64,000 nt of DNA, taken from assembly GCF_009730915.1 (NCBI RefSeq), contig NC_052489.1:186001-250000 (forward strand), given 5' to 3'. Shown here piece by piece: positions 1 to 13,700 of this stretch (positions are counted from its first letter, which is position 1; each line of letters starts with the position of its first letter). Source of the DNA: Dioscorea cayenensis subsp. rotundata (taxonomy: Eukaryota; Streptophyta; Magnoliopsida; Dioscoreales; Dioscoreaceae). The translations under genes and the position numbers were made by a program. Under the pieces are notes generated by a model, which saw nothing but the letters and a program-made list of their open reading frames with translations, was not told the origin of the DNA and ran no database searches.

Positions 1-446
1 TTTAACTTGTTCTGAACCTTGTTCATCGCTTTTGTCATCGTTTTATCTTCCTAGTGATGTGTTCTGTAATTCATAGCATATTTTATATATACAGTGTCAT
101 ATTTCTTAAGTATCTTATAACCTTCATTACACTGGATCAATCTCAGTCAGCAAAGACCACCTGTTAATGTTTTGTTGTCTTACATTTTTTTTTTGGATTT
201 AACTGCCAATGGACAAATATTGAGAAAGAGATTGTATTAAGTAATTTATTGTTTGTTACTCACAGTTGTTTGCCATGTGATGGTAAATCTCTACTTGAAA
301 TAGCTAATCAAATTTTATTGCTTTCTCTGCTGGTAGCTTAGTTCTGTATTCCCTTTTGATTCAGCAGATCTCTCTTGAAGTCTGCTGGTATCACCAAACA
401 AATTCCACTATTTTCTCTAATAATATTCTGCTTTTGATTTCTGCAG

Positions 447-2430
447 ATCCGTCTTTAAAGATACTTGTATCTGGACCATACGGACTTATATTTGCCTCTT
501 TTGTGCCTTTCTACTTTGATATTCCTGTTTCATCTCGGTTTACTATATTCAGCTTACAGTTAAGTGACAAGTCATTCATATATTTGGCTGGTCTTCAGGT
601 CAGGCATTGATCAAATCTTTATCTGTTATAGAGTGGTGGTGTTGTACATGTCTACTGCTGCATGTCTTACCTTTGATTTTTTATTCAGCTTCTTTTTTCA
701 TCCTGGAAACGGTCTCTTATACCTGGCATATGCGGTGTATTGGCTGGTTCCTTATACCGTCTAAATGCTTTTGGCATACGTAGAGTAAAGGTTAGTGTAA
801 CCATCACTATAAATTTACAAACTCCTGTACTTTCTCCTTTGTTTGAACTAATGCCAAACTCTTATACATTGCATGCATGATTTTATTGTCTCGAGCATAT
901 TTAAAAATCGGTGATTTCATCTAACCGGAAATTGGCTCCAATCATTAATTCCTAGGAGGAAAGAATTAAGGGTTATTGCTTGGGCAACTTCTGTTGATGA
1001 TTTACTCTCATAGCAACAGAAAATGCCTTTTGGAGGTAACTTTATTTTGTATGATAGGCACGTTTTAAACATGACATTCTTAGCCAATTCTTTAGTTAAA
1101 TCCTTGGTGCAATATCGGGCCTACTGGATTGTTTCTTGGGATTCTCTTCAGTAAAATTTGTGCTCTCTGCCTCTCTACACACACACGCACATTTTCTTTT
1201 TTAACAGAAAGGATTTATCAACTTCTTTTGCTGAATATGCCTTCCTGAACCATGTGAGTGCTCACAGTTTCCAGATGCTTTTACGGATTCTCTGTCAAGG
1301 CTATCATGGCCTTCTGGTAATTCAAGGCAGACTTCATCAAGTGCCAATGTTATAGGAAGCATACCATCTTATCCTGGTCATCAAGTGGAGGTTAGTTATT
1401 TGTATCATTTTTTAGTTGCACTTGTTTTGCCACTATTGCTCTTGATTACCAGAGAAAGTATATAATTACAGGCAGTAAAAAAATATTTTCCTTTGTAGTC
1501 TCACTTATCATTTTGTTTTTAATGTTGATTACATTGACATTTTGTCTTTTTTAGATGTTCAAGAGCACTACTGCCACCTAAATGGCACCTTCCCGCATGT
1601 CAGCTAAAATTAAAAAAAGAAAAAGAAAAAGAAAAATAGCCTATGCTTATCCCCATATCCAGCTTTAATGTTTGATAGGAATTAAAGTTGATAGAAAACA
1701 GAAAGATATATTTCAAAAATAAAAGTAACTTATGGAGTTTCTGTTTGAATGAAGGAATGCTGAAAGCGCTTCATGATTTAATTACAGTGAATGAATAGAT
1801 GTAAAGGGTCTCCACTGATAGAATGGATTTCTGTTTCTATCAAAACTGACTCTGAAGTGCTTGTTTGAATGATACCTGTACAATGAAAGAGCTTGGTATA
1901 AGAAATACCCCAGGTCTGTCTCCAGACTGAGATTTAGCTGATTCTGGTGCATGCCTGATGCATGATAGATGTACCACAAGTTGGTTGCTAGCTGATTTGA
2001 GATATTTTATAGCTGTTGCATACCATGGTGCACTTGGTCAATCGGAAATTTAAATTTTAAGGAATGACTCCATTGAAGGGATCTAATGTTTTCTTTCTTT
2101 TTTCTTATTCATTAGCTATAGAAGTTGGTCGAGCTTGAGATCTAGAGAAACTTCTGCTTTAATTAGAACAAATTTCATCGTGAGAAACTCATTTGGTGGA
2201 AAAGCATGTTTAACGAACGTGAACTTATTCTTTATCATTATGTGGACTGAATGATGCAGGGAGACGACTTTTTTCCTACTGGAGTTGCAGTTCAGGAGCC
2301 TTTAGAGTCTGCTGTTGCCACACTGGTCTCTATGGGGTTCGACAGCACTTCTGCCAGGCATGCCCTTGTTCAGGCTAGGAGTGACGTCAATGTCGCGACT
2401 AATATTCTACTTGAAGCACAAACCCATTAG
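447..2430 (+). CDS. UBAC2: UBAC2-like rhomboid/UBA-domain protein, 3' exons only
   Basis: Exons read at 447-598, 689-790, 1268-1390 and 2260-2430 (stop TAG), all in consistent phase with GT-AG borders. The first visible exon carries the hydrophobic rhomboid-like segment with [20 protein letters not shown], the next continues [20 protein letters not shown], and the third is a serine-rich linker. The last exon is a C-terminal UBA domain (motif [15 protein letters not shown], ending [11 protein letters not shown]). This order of an ER-membrane rhomboid-like core followed by a UBA domain matches plant UBAC2 proteins, which bind ubiquitin and are linked to ER quality control and trafficking. The N-terminal exons lie left of the window: 1-446 reads as intron, with no preceding UBAC2 exon recognised. 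The 3' end is about 1.15 kb upstream of the next gene in the same orientation. The family call is firm; which paralogue it is cannot be decided. Confidence 0.85.
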
Positions 2431-3583
2431 TATGAGCACCAAAACTTGTCAGCAAGCCGAGCAATTTGATGTAATGTATATATTTCCATAGTAGCGAGTT
2501 TGAAAAAGAAAAGATAAATTGTTTCGAAGTGGTCTGTTATAATGATTTCGGAATTAGCAATTGAAACAATGGCTGCACAGCATACAAAATCTTTTCCACC
2601 AGTTGATTTCGTAGTTCTAAAATTGCTGGCAATTGTCTGATACTGTTTTTGATAGCTGGAGTTTTTCTCATTCTGTAAGTATGACATGCTTTGAAGAGAA
2701 ACAGGAATTCTCCATGCTTTGCAAAATGCTTGTACCAAAACATCACGTCACTGGGAATCTGTGAGTAATGTGAGTTATCTTTTCCTCCATAATTGTTTAT
2801 TAATGTAGAACAGCAATTCTATGTATGAATGAAGTCCATGGCTACTCCTGGAGTTGGTATTTCATTTGAGCAGGACCATCCTTGTTGCAACAGGATAGTT
2901 GGTTTCTTTCTTTTTTTTCTACTACTATTACCCTTGGTTTGTCAAAAATGTATGGGATAATTGTAAGAATATAAGATCATAAACTTGATACTAAACAAAC
3001 CAAATTTACTAAAAGAAGAATTTCTTAGGATAAAACTAGGAAAACCAAAATTATTTGTAATTAACCAATCCATGGGACGGTAAGATAAAGAAAAAAAAAA
3101 AATTTCTTAAAATAAGATAAAATGGTTCTCATTAATCTTGCTATCCATTGCTTGTAATTTTGTTGTCTTTAAAAATTTAAACGAGAAATTGTTTAATTAA
3201 TTAATTGTATAATAATAACATTTCAATGTGAATATACGGATGATGGATGAGTTGCAAAGGCATATGAAGCAGGTCACTCGTAGTAGGTGCCTGCCTAATA
3301 AATAGAATTTTTTGTGAAGAGACTTGAATCTATTGTAACTCGTGTCATTAGTCCTTTGGGCGCAACCCCAACCCCAACCCCAACCCAAAAACACCAACAC
3401 CACCTCCTCGTCCCACTGCAGCAAAGCAAAGCAAGGCCCGCGTGAACAAAGAGCCGGAGATGATGTGACACAACCCGAGGCCGAGAAGAACCACATCGGA
3501 CAACGCCCTCCCCCTCGCTGCCCTGCCCTCCTCCTTCTCCTTCTCCTTCTTTCCCCTTCTCCCAATTCCAAAACCCCCCCATT
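2431..3583. other. Intergenic: UBAC2 3' flank and FORGETTER1 promoter/5'UTR
   Basis: About 1.15 kb between the UBAC2 stop and the FORGETTER1 start. The left part is the presumed 3'UTR. 2940-3200 is AT-rich with A-runs. The right part turns GC-rich and holds a short CCCCAA tandem (about 3364-3386) and a CTTCTC-type pyrimidine tract (about 3528-3552) just ahead of the start codon, typical of plant 5' leaders. No clear TATA box and no other gene were recognised. Confidence 0.5.
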
Positions 3584-6500
3584 ATGGGCCAACCCTCCGG
3601 CACTCCGCCTCTTCCCGTCCCTCCGCCACCGCCTCCCCCTGGAAGTTGCCAGGTCCGATGCGCGAGGTGCCACTCTATCCTCACTGTGGCACCGGGGATG
3701 GTGGAGTTTAGTTGCCCCAAGTGCCAGCTCGCCCAGATGCTCCCGCCGGAGCTTATGATGACTGGCGGACCCCCACGTCGCCCCCCGCCTCAAGCCCAGG
3801 GCATCGATCCTTCCAAGATCCAACTCCCTTGCGCCCGATGCAAGGCCATCCTCAACGTCCCTCATGGCCTTAATCGCTTCAATTGCCCCCAGTGCGGTGT
3901 TGACCTCGCTGTCGACCTTTCCAAAGTCCAACACTACTTGGCCTCTTCTACCTCCTCCTCCGCCCTCCCTGGCCTCCTTTCCGAGCCCCTTGAGGAAATC
4001 AACGAGGTAATTGTCCAGTAACTTGTTCTTTTCATTCATTTACTGCAAATGCGGTGTTTTCATTGGTTTGAAGGGATGCCTTTTGTCTTACCTGCTCTTT
4101 TCTGAATGTCAGATGGCCTTTTCTTGATAATTTATTAGTTTATCTTAGACAAATATGTTACAATTGAGATTAGATATTTCTGATGTCCGAGTTAAAGAGC
4201 TACTTGACAATGGTTTGAAATGCTTTAAAGGTGCGTAATCACCTTCTCTTCGATTTTATCTATATGTTTGTAAGTTTGGGCTAAAAGGAACCCATTTTCT
4301 GCACGCTAAATACTTTTGTAGACAAAATGGTTCTCAAGATAGGAATGCCTACTGCAAAATGGATGAACAAAACATGTTGCCTCTTTTCCAGTTTATTTGG
4401 AAATGATTAAGGGTTGAGTAACTTTGTTGAGAGAGATAGGATTATGTATGGTGATTTGAGGAATGCAAGGCTTTCAGATAGTTCTCTACCATGCTTTGAA
4501 TCTGCAAATGTACCATCAACATTGAGCAGAAATGTGTCACCTAGTTAGATTATGCTGAAAATGCTGTTTACAAATCCATGGTTTACCGCCACTTTGTGTG
4601 ACTCTATTTGAATGTAACTTATTGTCCATTGAAATATTTGGTACAATTATTATTAGCCAGGGATACACACAGTTTCTTTGCGAGAAATAATCAGCATTAG
4701 CTGGACTTTGTTTTTTGTTATAAATGTGCTGACTTGGGTGCTATATGTTGGTTGTCGGAGGTGGGAGTCACATCTATTACATGAACTGCAAGGATATATC
4801 TCCTGCTTGTATGAATATTCTTTATCTGCTCATTCTGAAACCTTGATTATTCTTTAGCAACTCATTGTTCATCCCTTAATTTTCTATTTGAATTTTAGGT
4901 TGCCATTGATGTGGAGAGAGAAGAAGATGAAGGTGGTACTGCTGGAGAAACCTTTATGGATTATGTAAGTCTTATTTATTTGAATCTTTGTATGAACCTT
5001 GTTTTGGTGACAAAGGATCTTTTACTATGGATTTTATTCTCTTGAATTTTTTGCTTGTAACAATATTTGGCTTATGTTGTTGATTTATAGAATATTTTTA
5101 TTGTCTGTGGACTCATTTCAGCGACCACTGAAGATATCTCTTGGTTATCCTCATCCAGACCCAGTTGTGGAAACATCATCCTTGTCTGCTGTGCAGCCTC
5201 CGGAACCAACATATGATCTGAAAATTAAGGACGAATTGGAGAAGTCCAGGGCACTTTCATGTTTGCAGATTGAAACAATAGTTTATGCCTGCCAGGTCAC
5301 CTTCTTTTACCCGTTTTAAGTTCCTATTACGTGTTTACGGTTTTTGTGCCAGGTTTTACTAAGTAGATGTGACAGTAGCGCAATCATTTTCAATGACAGA
5401 GGCATCTTCACAAACTCCAAAGTGGTGCAAGAGCAGGTTTCTTTATTGGTGACGGAGCTGGTGTGGGCAAGGGTCGGACTATTGCTGGACTGATATGGGA
5501 AAATTGGCAACATGGGAGGCATAAAGCATTGTGAGTATTTTCAATGGAAAATTCTGCGCACCTCAGTTAAATAACTCATTGTAGATGCCTGAATTTTTTC
5601 CATGTTTTCTTATATGAAAATTTGTTCTGTTATTATTATTATCTGTTCATGTTCTATATTCACCTCTTCTCTTTGGCTTGCTTTTGTTTCCTCTGTTGAA
5701 TATCCTTAAGGTGGATTTCTGTTGGTTCGGACTTGAAGTTTGATGCACGCAGGGATCTAGATGATGTGGGTGCTATGCCTGTGGAAGGTATAGAGCATTG
5801 AATCTTAAGGCACATTTAACATGATTTGTTTGCTTGTCGAGTTCTGATTATCTTGTGAAACAGTGCCATCTATGTTTGCTCATCTATTTCTCTAGTGTAT
5901 GCTACCCACTTCTCCCATGCTAGTATTTTGTATACTTCAGCTTTTTATAGAGTTATAGTTTCCTAAGGTACCTCCATTCTCTTTGTGCACAATTGTTCTG
6001 TAAATTGATCCTGATCTGTTATAATACATGAGAAATTTGACTCTACATAATAGAAAAAGGAAGAAAAAAAAAACAAAATAAAAAAAAAGATTCAGAAGTT
6101 AAAGTCCTTTTTGTGAGCTTAGTGCGTTACATACTGAATGATAGGTATCATGCCAGTTCTTTAGTATTTTTTTGAGTTTGTTTAAATTGTTCAAAAAGAA
6201 TTCAGGTATTTATTGACCTACATAGACTTGTACCCAGCATATGCTGATGGATAAATTAGTTTTCACTTCTTTGGATGCAGTGCATGCTTTGAATAAACTC
6301 CCTTACTCTAAGCTTGATTCCAAAGCTGTTGGTATCAAAGATGGGGTCCTTTTTCTAACATACAGTAGCCTGATAGCATCGTCCGAGAAGGGACGCTCTC
6401 GTTTGCAGCAATTATTGCAATGGTGTGGTTCAAATTTTGATGGTCTTGTGGTGTTTGATGAGGTACTGGAATGCATGATTGTTGTATATTTCTGTTCCTT

Positions 6501-7704
6501 TTAACTTGGCCATCCTTCCTGTTACCTGCACCTTCTGTGAAACACACCTGGCTGCTCCGTATTGTTTTTTGAATATCTTCTGTGATCCACATCTCTATTA
6601 ATTTTGCACAATCCATTGCAGTGTCACAAGGCCAAAAATTTGATTCCTGAAGCAGGAAGTCAAGCTACTCGTACTGGTGAAGCAGTCCTTGAGCTCCAGG
6701 TGTCTAATACCTGCCATTAAATTTATATTGTACATACTAGATTGTGGATAAATATTTTGCTTTTCTTATTAGCCATGATTTTGTGCATAAATTGATGAAA
6801 TAATTTTGTCTCTATATAAACATATAAAATTTGCATTGTGTGATATTTTGAAGATTTATTACTAACATTATGCAATATAAACTGAACCTGAAGCTTTCTT
6901 TGTGCCATTATTACAAGATGAAATTTCAATTTAAAACCATATCTTAGGTGTAAAAGGCTCCCTCTTAAAATTCGAAATGCCTTTTAGATCTTTTTGAACT
7001 TCATTTTTTTTTTTTTTTGGAAATTCAGTGATGGCATCTTATGGTGTTATCTTGTTCAAGTTATATATGCATGTATATTGTTAAACTTCATAAATTTACA
7101 TTTGAAATCAGAGAAGGTTAAGTCCTTAGAATTAGCTGAAGTTTGTCTAACATTGCTGTTTCTGCTTTAAATTTTGTCCTTGTTTTATCCAATTGCTTGT
7201 CTCACTTTGTTACTGTAAAGTATAAGCTTTTCTATTGGCAGGCTCGATTACCTGAAGCCCGAGTTGTTTATTGCTCTGCAACTGGTGCATCTGAGTCACG
7301 TAACATGGGTTACATGGTTCGCCTTGGCCTCTGGGGTGCTGGAACGTGTTTCCCTCGATTCCATGACTTCTTAGGTTTGCTTTTTTGGCCAACTCTTTGT
7401 ACGCTTCCAACTATTTTGTTTTGTGGGTTCAGATTCTTGTGTGTGTGTGTTTGTGTGTAAATTTTTTCAAAGTTGATCCTCTACTAGGATATGGATAGGA
7501 ACCTACTCATAACATTAAGAACTTTCATTTAAAAATCAATACTGATTATGCTTAATACTATTCATGTTCACCATTATGCCTTAGCATGCTTATTACAACA
7601 ATGATTCTATCGACATGCATGAAAAATTTAATATGTTTAAGCTTGGGCAACTATGCCAATTTTAAACTGATTTTTTATCTATTTCCTTTTGTCTGTGTCT
7701 GGTT

Positions 7705-7743
<39 letters not shown>

Positions 7744-10700
7744 GGACATGGTAATTGGTAAATTTGTGTAGAGGCTCTTGACAAAGGTGGTGTTGGCGCG
7801 CTGGAACTTGTTGCAATGGACATGAAGGCAAGGTTAGAGAATGCGTAAATTTGTAGATGCTTACCTTGTGTTTTCTGTTGTTTCTACTATTGAATGTCTT
7901 TGCATTGTTTAGGGGGATGTATGTTTGTCGTACTTTAAGCTTTAAAGGTGTAGAATTTGAAGTGATCGAAGCACCGTTGGAAGAGAAAATGAAGGTATAC
8001 TGCCATATCTTTTGCTGTATAAAGTTCTGTGCGAGATATGTGGGCCTTTACTTCAGCTTTCTACTAGGTGTTGTCATAATTATTCAAATCCTCAACTACA
8101 AATGCTTGAGTTGGGTTATGTTCCTTCTCAGAGATGAAGCCACTACGGCTTAATATCCTCTGATTCCATTTGTCAGAGTTGATGTTTGTATGCTGAATTG
8201 TTGATCTCATCAATTAGTCTGCATGATTTCAGTGAACTTGTACTAAAATTTGATTCGAAATTTTTGTTATTGCCATGGTTTTTTTATGTTAACTTGATTT
8301 GATTGGTTTACTGTGTGGTGCCTGGTTGTGGTGATTTTGATATGTTTTCATTAAAATGTTTTGTATTCATTATTAGGAAATGTATAAGAAGGCAGCAGAA
8401 TTTTGGGCCGAATTACGTGTTGAACTATTGTCTGCGAGCACATTTCTTTCAGAGGAGAAGCCCAATCCTAATCAGGTGTGGCGGTTATACTGGTCCAGCC
8501 ACCAGGTATAGTGTTTGTAAATTTCTAGGAATATCATGCTCTGATGCTGCGATGTTTTCATCTCTTATGTGTTATGACGTAGCCTAACTTTTATTTTGAT
8601 TCTTTTAATTCCCTCAGCGCTTCTTTCGGCACATGTGTATGTCAGCTAAGGTGCCCGCTGCTGTTAGACTAGCTAAGCAGGCATTAGCTGATGGTAAGTG
8701 TGTTGTGATTGGCCTTCAGAGTACAGGAGAGGCTCGAACAGAGGAAGCTGTGACAAAATATGTAAGTTTATTCTTTGCATTTGTGCCTCAATCTCTGTTT
8801 ATGGTTGCATTCTTTGGTTACACTATTCTTGCTGATTTGATCTTTTGCCATCAATAACTGACATTTTAATTACCAGAGCAAATGTGCACCATAAGAAGGT
8901 TTTGTTGGTTTGGTCATGATGCAGGGCCTTGAGCTAGATGACTTTGTTTCTGGTCCACGAGAGCTGTTGCTTAAACTTGTGGAGGAAAACTACCCTTTGC
9001 CTCCAAAACCTGACCCAGTATCAGGTTGTTCTCAACTCTTATTTTTTGCCATTTCAGAACACCATACTCATTTCCAGTTTTTTATTTTACATGTTCTCAG
9101 GTGAAGAAAGTGTTAAAGAACTTCAGCGGAAGAGGCATACAGCAAACCCAGATGTATCGTTTAAAGGAAGAGTGCGAAAGATTGCGAAATGGAATGTTAC
9201 AAGTGACAGCGAAAATGATCTGGAGTCTCTAAGTGAGTCTATTTTGTTGATCATGATGATAATAGAAGTGGATGACAAATGAGGCAAATTAACTAAGTAT
9301 TTAGTCTGAACCTTGTTTTTGTAAGACCTGATTTATAAGATTCCTATTTGGTTATAAATCATATTTGGCCTTTGCCTGTAAGCCCTCTTATGATCCCTTT
9401 TGCAGATTTGTCAAATTCTTGTTTGGTTGATCTATAATATATACTAAGGGTGGGTGAAAAGGGTTATGGCTGGCAGCTAAAAAATAAATGAAAATGAATT
9501 AGGAGGTTGCTGTTACGGTAGTTATATCATTTTAGATTCCGGTGATTATCTATAAGTATACGTACCAAAGTTGATGTAGTTATTGTTTTGGATCCTTATA
9601 TTGGGTATTAAAGACATCGGCCTTACTGCCTCAGAATATAATACACTTTTGGTAGAACCTTTGATTTAACAATGGTGCTGACAAGAAACTGGTCACTTTT
9701 AACAAGAACTCTGAACATAAATGGTCATCCTATGGCGGACCTTAAAATAAATTTCTTCCAATTTTTTAGCCAGACAACTTTATTAGAAATGCATGTGTAG
9801 TGCTCAACGTAAAATGTATTTAAAATGGGTGAATGGTGCAGTATATAATTTCAAATTTTATATTATTTATGCAGCTGAGTCTGATCATGATTCATCTGAA
9901 TCTGATTATGATTTTCAAATCTGTGACATTTGCAATGGTGAAGAGGTAACTCTAGTGTTGGAGTGTTGAATTCTTTGTATTTTCTTTATTTTTTCTATTG
10001 TGACTGATTTTTTTATTGATTTTCAGGAGAAGAAGAAGCTACTTCGCTGCACATGTTGTGGACAGTTGGCCCATCCCTCTTGTATAGACCCTCCATTAAC
10101 AGATGGAGTACCTGCTGATTGGTTATGTTACTCATGTAAAGAAAAGACAGAAGACTACCTGCAGGCAAGAGATGCCTACATAGCTGAGCTTACTAAGAGG
10201 TACTCAGAATTTTCATTGCAGTGTCATGATAATGTTTGAGCAATCACTTTCATTGCAGTACAGAGTTAATGGATAAATGATTAGGTACGAGGCAGCTGAA
10301 GAACGTAAATTGAAGATATTGGACATTATTCGTGGTTTGGACCTGCCTAACAATCCTCTCGATGATATTATTGATCAGGTTAAATCCTTGTTGTCACTAT
10401 TGTTTTGTTTTAGCTGTAGTATTTCTCAATTCTTATGTTCCAGAGCAATTTAAGGTAAATACAAGGTATTCATTTTCTTTTTAGTTGTGTTATTACATGC
10501 AAAATAGATTTGGAACTCAAAAATCATAAGCTGAAAGTTTGATTCCTATTTTTTATTTCAAAATCCTTCCAAAGAACAAATTTCGTTTGGATAGAATGTG
10601 GGGAATGCTTCAACACTTACATGTCATACTATGTTAATTGTCCACTCATTGAAATTTGAATGAAAATGCTTCTTATAGATGTTCTGTTTATTTGGTGCAA

Positions 10701-13700
10701 TATCTTGATTTGAAACATTATGATTAATCATTCAAGATATGTTAGTTTTTTTAGTTTAATCAATTAGAGGGAGAAGAATTCTATATCTTGAAACTAGATG
10801 GAGCACAGCTGTTCTTTACCTTTATATTCTACCTTGGTTAATTCTTTCTGTAAAGATCTACAAAATGAATTTCCAAACTAATTAACTCTCCCTGTGCTTT
10901 TTACATATTTGGAAGAAATGTCTTCCTTTCATAGTTTCATACTTAGGTTTTGCATGTGATTGCAAATCAGAGGTTGCCTGGTATAGGAAATATTGCAAAT
11001 GTGGATAGTGATTCATATGATTTAAGTTATTTTGAAATGCTATTTTCATAATAGGATGATTCCTGGTTAACTAGTGGCTATTCTAGTTCTCTTCTTCCTG
11101 TAGGTTTGACAAAATTCTAGTACCTATTGTATGCTGCTGTTTTGTCTGTTTAGTTCATTTGCCTTGTGGCTTTTCTGGTGATATTTGTTTACAGTTCACA
11201 ACTTTATTAGATTACAATTTGACTCCGCATATGCAATGTTTTCTTTTTCTCTTTATTTCTTTTGTAAGCTGAAGTGATGAGTTAACACTGATCAGTGTCT
11301 CATCCAAAATTGGTATGATATTTTGTATATACTTTGCTGTTAATATCAGCAGCTTCCTCCATTGTTTTGTAGCCTAGAGGTATCTGATTTACCACTTATC
11401 AAATTTTGTATCACCTGAAATTATGCTTCACATGATTACCTGCAGCTGGGAGGCCCAGAAAACGTTGCAGAAATGACTGGCCGACGAGGTATGCTAGTAA
11501 GGGCTGCAGGTGGAAAAGGTGTTGTGTATCAAGCTCGAAACACGTGAGCCGTGATTTTATGGACCTTGTTTCTTTATCTGCATTAATTCCATTGACATCA
11601 AAGAAACTTTGTTACAGAAAGGATGTTGCCATGGAAATGGTGAACATGCATGAGAAACAATTATTTATGGATGGTAAAAAACTGGTTGCTATCATATCTG
11701 AAGCTGGATCTGCTGGTGTCTCACTTCAGGCTGATAGAAGGGCCTCAAATCAGGTATTGCTCTAAGATGACTCTGGCTTTTCAAAAATTGAATTCTTTCA
11801 TTTTTTGTGAGATTATAGACTTCTGAAAAATATAGCTTCAAAAATTTAATGTTTATTTCTCAACATGTGAACTTTCACATGCCAGAAAAGAAGAGTTCAT
11901 TTAACTCTTGAACTTCCTTGGAGTGCTGACCGTGCCATACAACAGTTTGGCCGAACTCATCGTTCTAATCAAGCATCTGCTCCTGAATATAGGTAGATTG
12001 GTATTCCTTAAGCTCATCTATTTCTCATACATGCTAATTACCCCATCTTTGTTATTTTATCATATACTCTGTAAGACCATTCTTATTGGCTAATTTCTCT
12101 CAATTGTAAGTTTAATGGTTTTGTTTGTAAATTCTAAGCTGTTACGATGCTGCAAGAAAACCCCTATCCTTGTAAAAATTGTAGGAAATTTGAAGATTTG
12201 AAAGTGTAATTCTCAGATGTCCTGCTATCTCTTAGATCCTCCAATACTATTCAGTTTTGACCATCTGATTTTTCCAGCCAGTCCAACCTACATATGGATG
12301 AGATTATCCTTGAATGCCCTGTTTCTACATGTCATTTGCAATATATCTTATATAAGGTGATGTGAAAGCTAATAGAAAAGGCATGTCTGTTTAAGTCATT
12401 TGCACATGACTTAAGATTTCCCTTTTACTCAACTGCAATGTCCTAAAATATCTCGTATGTCCATATCTAAAAATTTTTGATAAAAAAATCAAATAACCTT
12501 AGAAATTATTTGAAAATAATAAATGCACGTATTTCACATGTCAAATCAATATCTTTTTTATGGTTGAATTTCAAAGATTGATTGGAAAATATATATTTTT
12601 TGTTAAGTTAGTTCAATTAAAATTAATCAAAATTTGTATTTGAGACATTGATGAGATTGATTAAATTACTTCATGGACATTAATAACTATAGTATTCATT
12701 AAAATGTAATCAATTTGATGTAATATAATTCTATATTTGAAGTAAACTTCACTAAGATTTGTTACAGAATAATTAGCTTAAATTTTTTTAAATTTTTTTA
12801 TAAATGATAAAAATGTTGATCGTAAAAAAAGTAAATTGCATGCTTGATTAAAGTTTATTATATTTTAGTGTTTGATTTAATGCATAATTAGCGGAAGTAT
12901 GTTCCATTTGTTATTTGGTATATATTTATGAAGCATAGCTGGTTGAGCTACCCTTTATGTGAAAATATTTACACTATTTAATGTGTTTAATTTTCTCTTA
13001 TTATATCACATCTCTTCCTAGTGCTGAGGGTACCATTATTCTTTGCTGAAAGGAAGCCGTTTTGGATCCGCACCACATGAAATGCTATATTTATCTTTCT
13101 GGCCCTTTTTGGTCTAGAACACCTCATTACAGGTTAATAAACAAAATTTAGAAGAATGCTTATTATTTGATGGTTGAAATAACAGGGGTGTTGTTAACTG
13201 TGGTATGGTCAGTTTATTTGGGTCTTAGAGCCCATTGTGAACTGCAATTTACATTATTAGTTAAGAATCTAACCATCATTTTAGTTTTGGTGCTATTTTG
13301 TATTCTTTTAATTTTTTTATGATTAAATTTCATTGAATTCAGGAAAATTTGGAAATTTTAGCAAAGCATGAGAAAATGTGGGCATGCTCCATCAAAGATG
13401 CTTCAATGGTTTATAATCACGATAGCTATTCACAGTACAATAGTACCTTCTATTACCCTTGATTGCAATATGAGATACTGGAAGGCATAAGGAACTAATA
13501 ACTAATAATAACATTAGATAAACGAAATACTTAAATGCAAATTATGATCTAGCATAAATGGCTGTTAGAAACATATGTGATGCGCGGACTTTAGTTTATG
13601 GTAACCTTCAGTGTTTGTATGGTAATAGTGGAGTTGGATAATAACACCATTTTCCAACAGGTTCATTTGTTGAATGCACTGTATATCATCACTCATGGTT

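Noticed and set aside
1208-1253. Possible extra UBAC2 exon after TTAACAG
   Set aside because: Joining 790 directly to 1268 gives the family-like RRVK-FPDAF junction in phase; the candidate adds an unsupported stretch.
3197-4039. Long minus-strand open frame (280 codons)
   Set aside because: It is the shadow of GC-rich FGT1 exon 1 and leader; the composition is Arg/Gly-rich and no family motif appears.
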